From contig NZ_QEWP01000001.1 of NCBI RefSeq assembly GCF_003121985.1, positions 496,001 to 560,000 on the forward strand: DNA of 64,000 nucleotides, read 5' to 3'. Of the stretch, positions 63,170-64,000 are shown one piece after another (positions within the stretch are counted from its first letter, which is position 1; each line of letters starts with the position of its first letter). Both the position numbers and the translations under genes were made by a program. Below the pieces are notes generated by a model. That model was not told the DNA's origin, ran no database searches, and saw only the letters and a list, made by a program, of their open reading frames with translations. This stretch comes from Marinilabilia rubra (lineage in GTDB: Bacteria > Bacteroidota > Bacteroidia > Bacteroidales > Marinilabiliaceae).

Positions 63170-64000
63170 TTAGACATTAAATCTGAAGTGCATTACATCT
63201 CCATCCTGAACCTCGTACTCTTTTCCTTCAACATGAATTTTCCCTGCTTCTTTGCAGGCTTGTTCCGATCCCAGGTTTGTGAAATCATTGTATTTTATGA
63301 CTTCAGCTCTAATGAACCCTTTCTCGAAATCGGTGTGGATAACACCAGCAGCCTGCGGTGCCAATGCCCCGGCAGGAAATGTCCAAGCTCGTACTTCTTT
63401 CTCACCTGCTGTGAAAAAGGTTTTTAGTTCCAAAAGTTCATAGGCCAAACGAATTAGTTTCGACACACCCGACTCTTTAAGTCCCAAATCTTCCAGAAAC
63501 ATTTGGCGCTCTTCAAAAGTTTCAAGTTCTGCTATCTCAGCTTCAGTTTGAGCTGCAATAACCAAAACCCGGGCATTTTCATTCTTTACCGCTTCTTTAA
63601 CAGCGGCGACATGTTGATTGCCTGAGACTACAGCTGATTCGTCCACATTGCAAACATACATAATCGGCTTGTTGGTCAGTAGGTAAAGCTCTTTGGCTAT
63701 TTGTTTCTCCTGGTCCGATAGTTCAACAACCCGGGCAGATTTGCCGCTCTCCAGGGCATCTTTGTATTTGAGCAAAACGTCCAATAATCTTTTTGCATCA
63801 GGATCTTTTGAGGTTTTGGCCATTTTTTCGGTTTTGGATATTCGGCTTTCGACGGTTTCAAGGTCTTTAAGCTGAAGCTCCATATCAATAACATCTTTGT
63901 CGCGAACGGGGTCAATGGTTCCATCGACATGGGTGACGTTTTCATCTTCAAAACAACGGAGTACATGAATGATGGCATCTGTCTCCCGGATGTTGGCCAG
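63170..64000 (-). CDS. ychF: Redox-regulated ATPase YchF (3' part)
   Basis: The frame is open from the right window edge, so the 5' end and the P-loop are missing; 276 codons are present. Recognised segments are IRETDAIIHVLRCFED with VTHVDGTIDPVRD, typical of YchF/Ola1 GTPase-fold proteins. The coiled-coil insertion LKDLETVESRISKTEKMAK and NKPIMYVCNVDE follow. The C-terminal TGS domain has AWTFPAGALAPQAAGVIHTDFEKGF and ends YEVQDGDVMHFRFNV. YchF binds ribosomes and hydrolyses ATP rather than GTP. Confidence 0.95.
   Translation of the reverse strand: MANIRETDAIIHVLRCFEDENVTHVDGTIDPVRDKDVIDMELQLKDLETVESRISKTEKMAKTSKDPDAKRLLDVLLKYKDALESGKSARVVELSDQEKQIAKELYLLTNKPIMYVCNVDESAVVSGNQHVAAVKEAVKNENARVLVIAAQTEAEIAELETFEERQMFLEDLGLKESGVSKLIRLAYELLELKTFFTAGEKEVRAWTFPAGALAPQAAGVIHTDFEKGFIRAEVIKYNDFTNLGSEQACKEAGKIHVEGKEYEVQDGDVMHFRFNV

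Overview
The window is a chromosomal segment of a Bacteroidota bacterium, probably class Bacteroidia and possibly Marinilabiliales. This is inferred from the secY-map-infA-rpmJ gene order, promoters of the TTTG / TAnnTTTG type, periplasmic two-component-regulator propellers, a TamA/TamB pair, a mitochondrial-type citrate synthase and the general protein repertoire. Coding regions are moderately AT-rich, and intergenic regions are long and strongly AT-rich.

Region 1 (1-9.2 kb) is the distal part of the S10/spc/alpha ribosomal superoperon: rplE, rpsN, rpsH, rplF, rplR, rpsE, rpmD, rplO, secY, map, infA, rpmJ, rpsM, rpsK, rpsD, rpoA, rplQ. All genes are on the plus strand and the block ends at a clear intrinsic terminator. 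Region 2 (9.2-12.1 kb) has enolase and citrate synthase. An 820-base gap follows that holds a GC-rich, strongly foldable segment, a candidate structured RNA.

Region 3 (12.9-22.5 kb) is a signalling block. It has a propeller/Y_Y_Y/SpoIIE-phosphatase membrane sensor, a histidine-kinase-like membrane protein whose phospho-acceptor His is missing but whose receiver domain is intact, a secreted unknown protein, the ABC-F factor EttA, and a receiver-adenylate cyclase fusion. Region 4 (22.6-42.3 kb) is a loose assortment: DUF4870, a WbuC-like cupin, ilvD, a broken Asp/Glu racemase, type II NADH dehydrogenase, a DUF1080 protein, DUF493, a GH65 enzyme, an acyltransferase, a flavin reductase, a PAS/GAF histidine kinase, an AI-2E family permease, an unusual FKBP and hisS.

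Region 5 (42.4-49.5 kb) carries hemA-hemC-hemD-hemB-hemL-hemE, that is the C5 route from glutamyl-tRNA to coproporphyrinogen III. Region 6 (49.7-64 kb) has PfpI, a patatin, a GST-like protein, a pseudogene split by a repeat, Hsp20, a TamA/TamB envelope-assembly pair followed by a TPR protein and DUF3859, a 51-residue membrane protein, and the 3' part of ychF at the right edge.

The most striking non-genic feature is a family of short, non-coding mobile-like repeats (family A, about 135-156 bp). They have imperfect 21-base terminal inverted repeats of the form CAATA...CGTTA and, in four copies, exact 6-bp target duplications. About fourteen full or partial copies lie between 12.1 and 56.4 kb and none lies in the ribosomal block. 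Some carry a nested second repeat (family B), one has split a gene, one sits between hisS and its terminator, and three end within 2-4 bases of a start codon (an FKBP gene, hemB, tamB). A third family (C) shares an internal hairpin module with family A. No transposase for any of these is present in the window.
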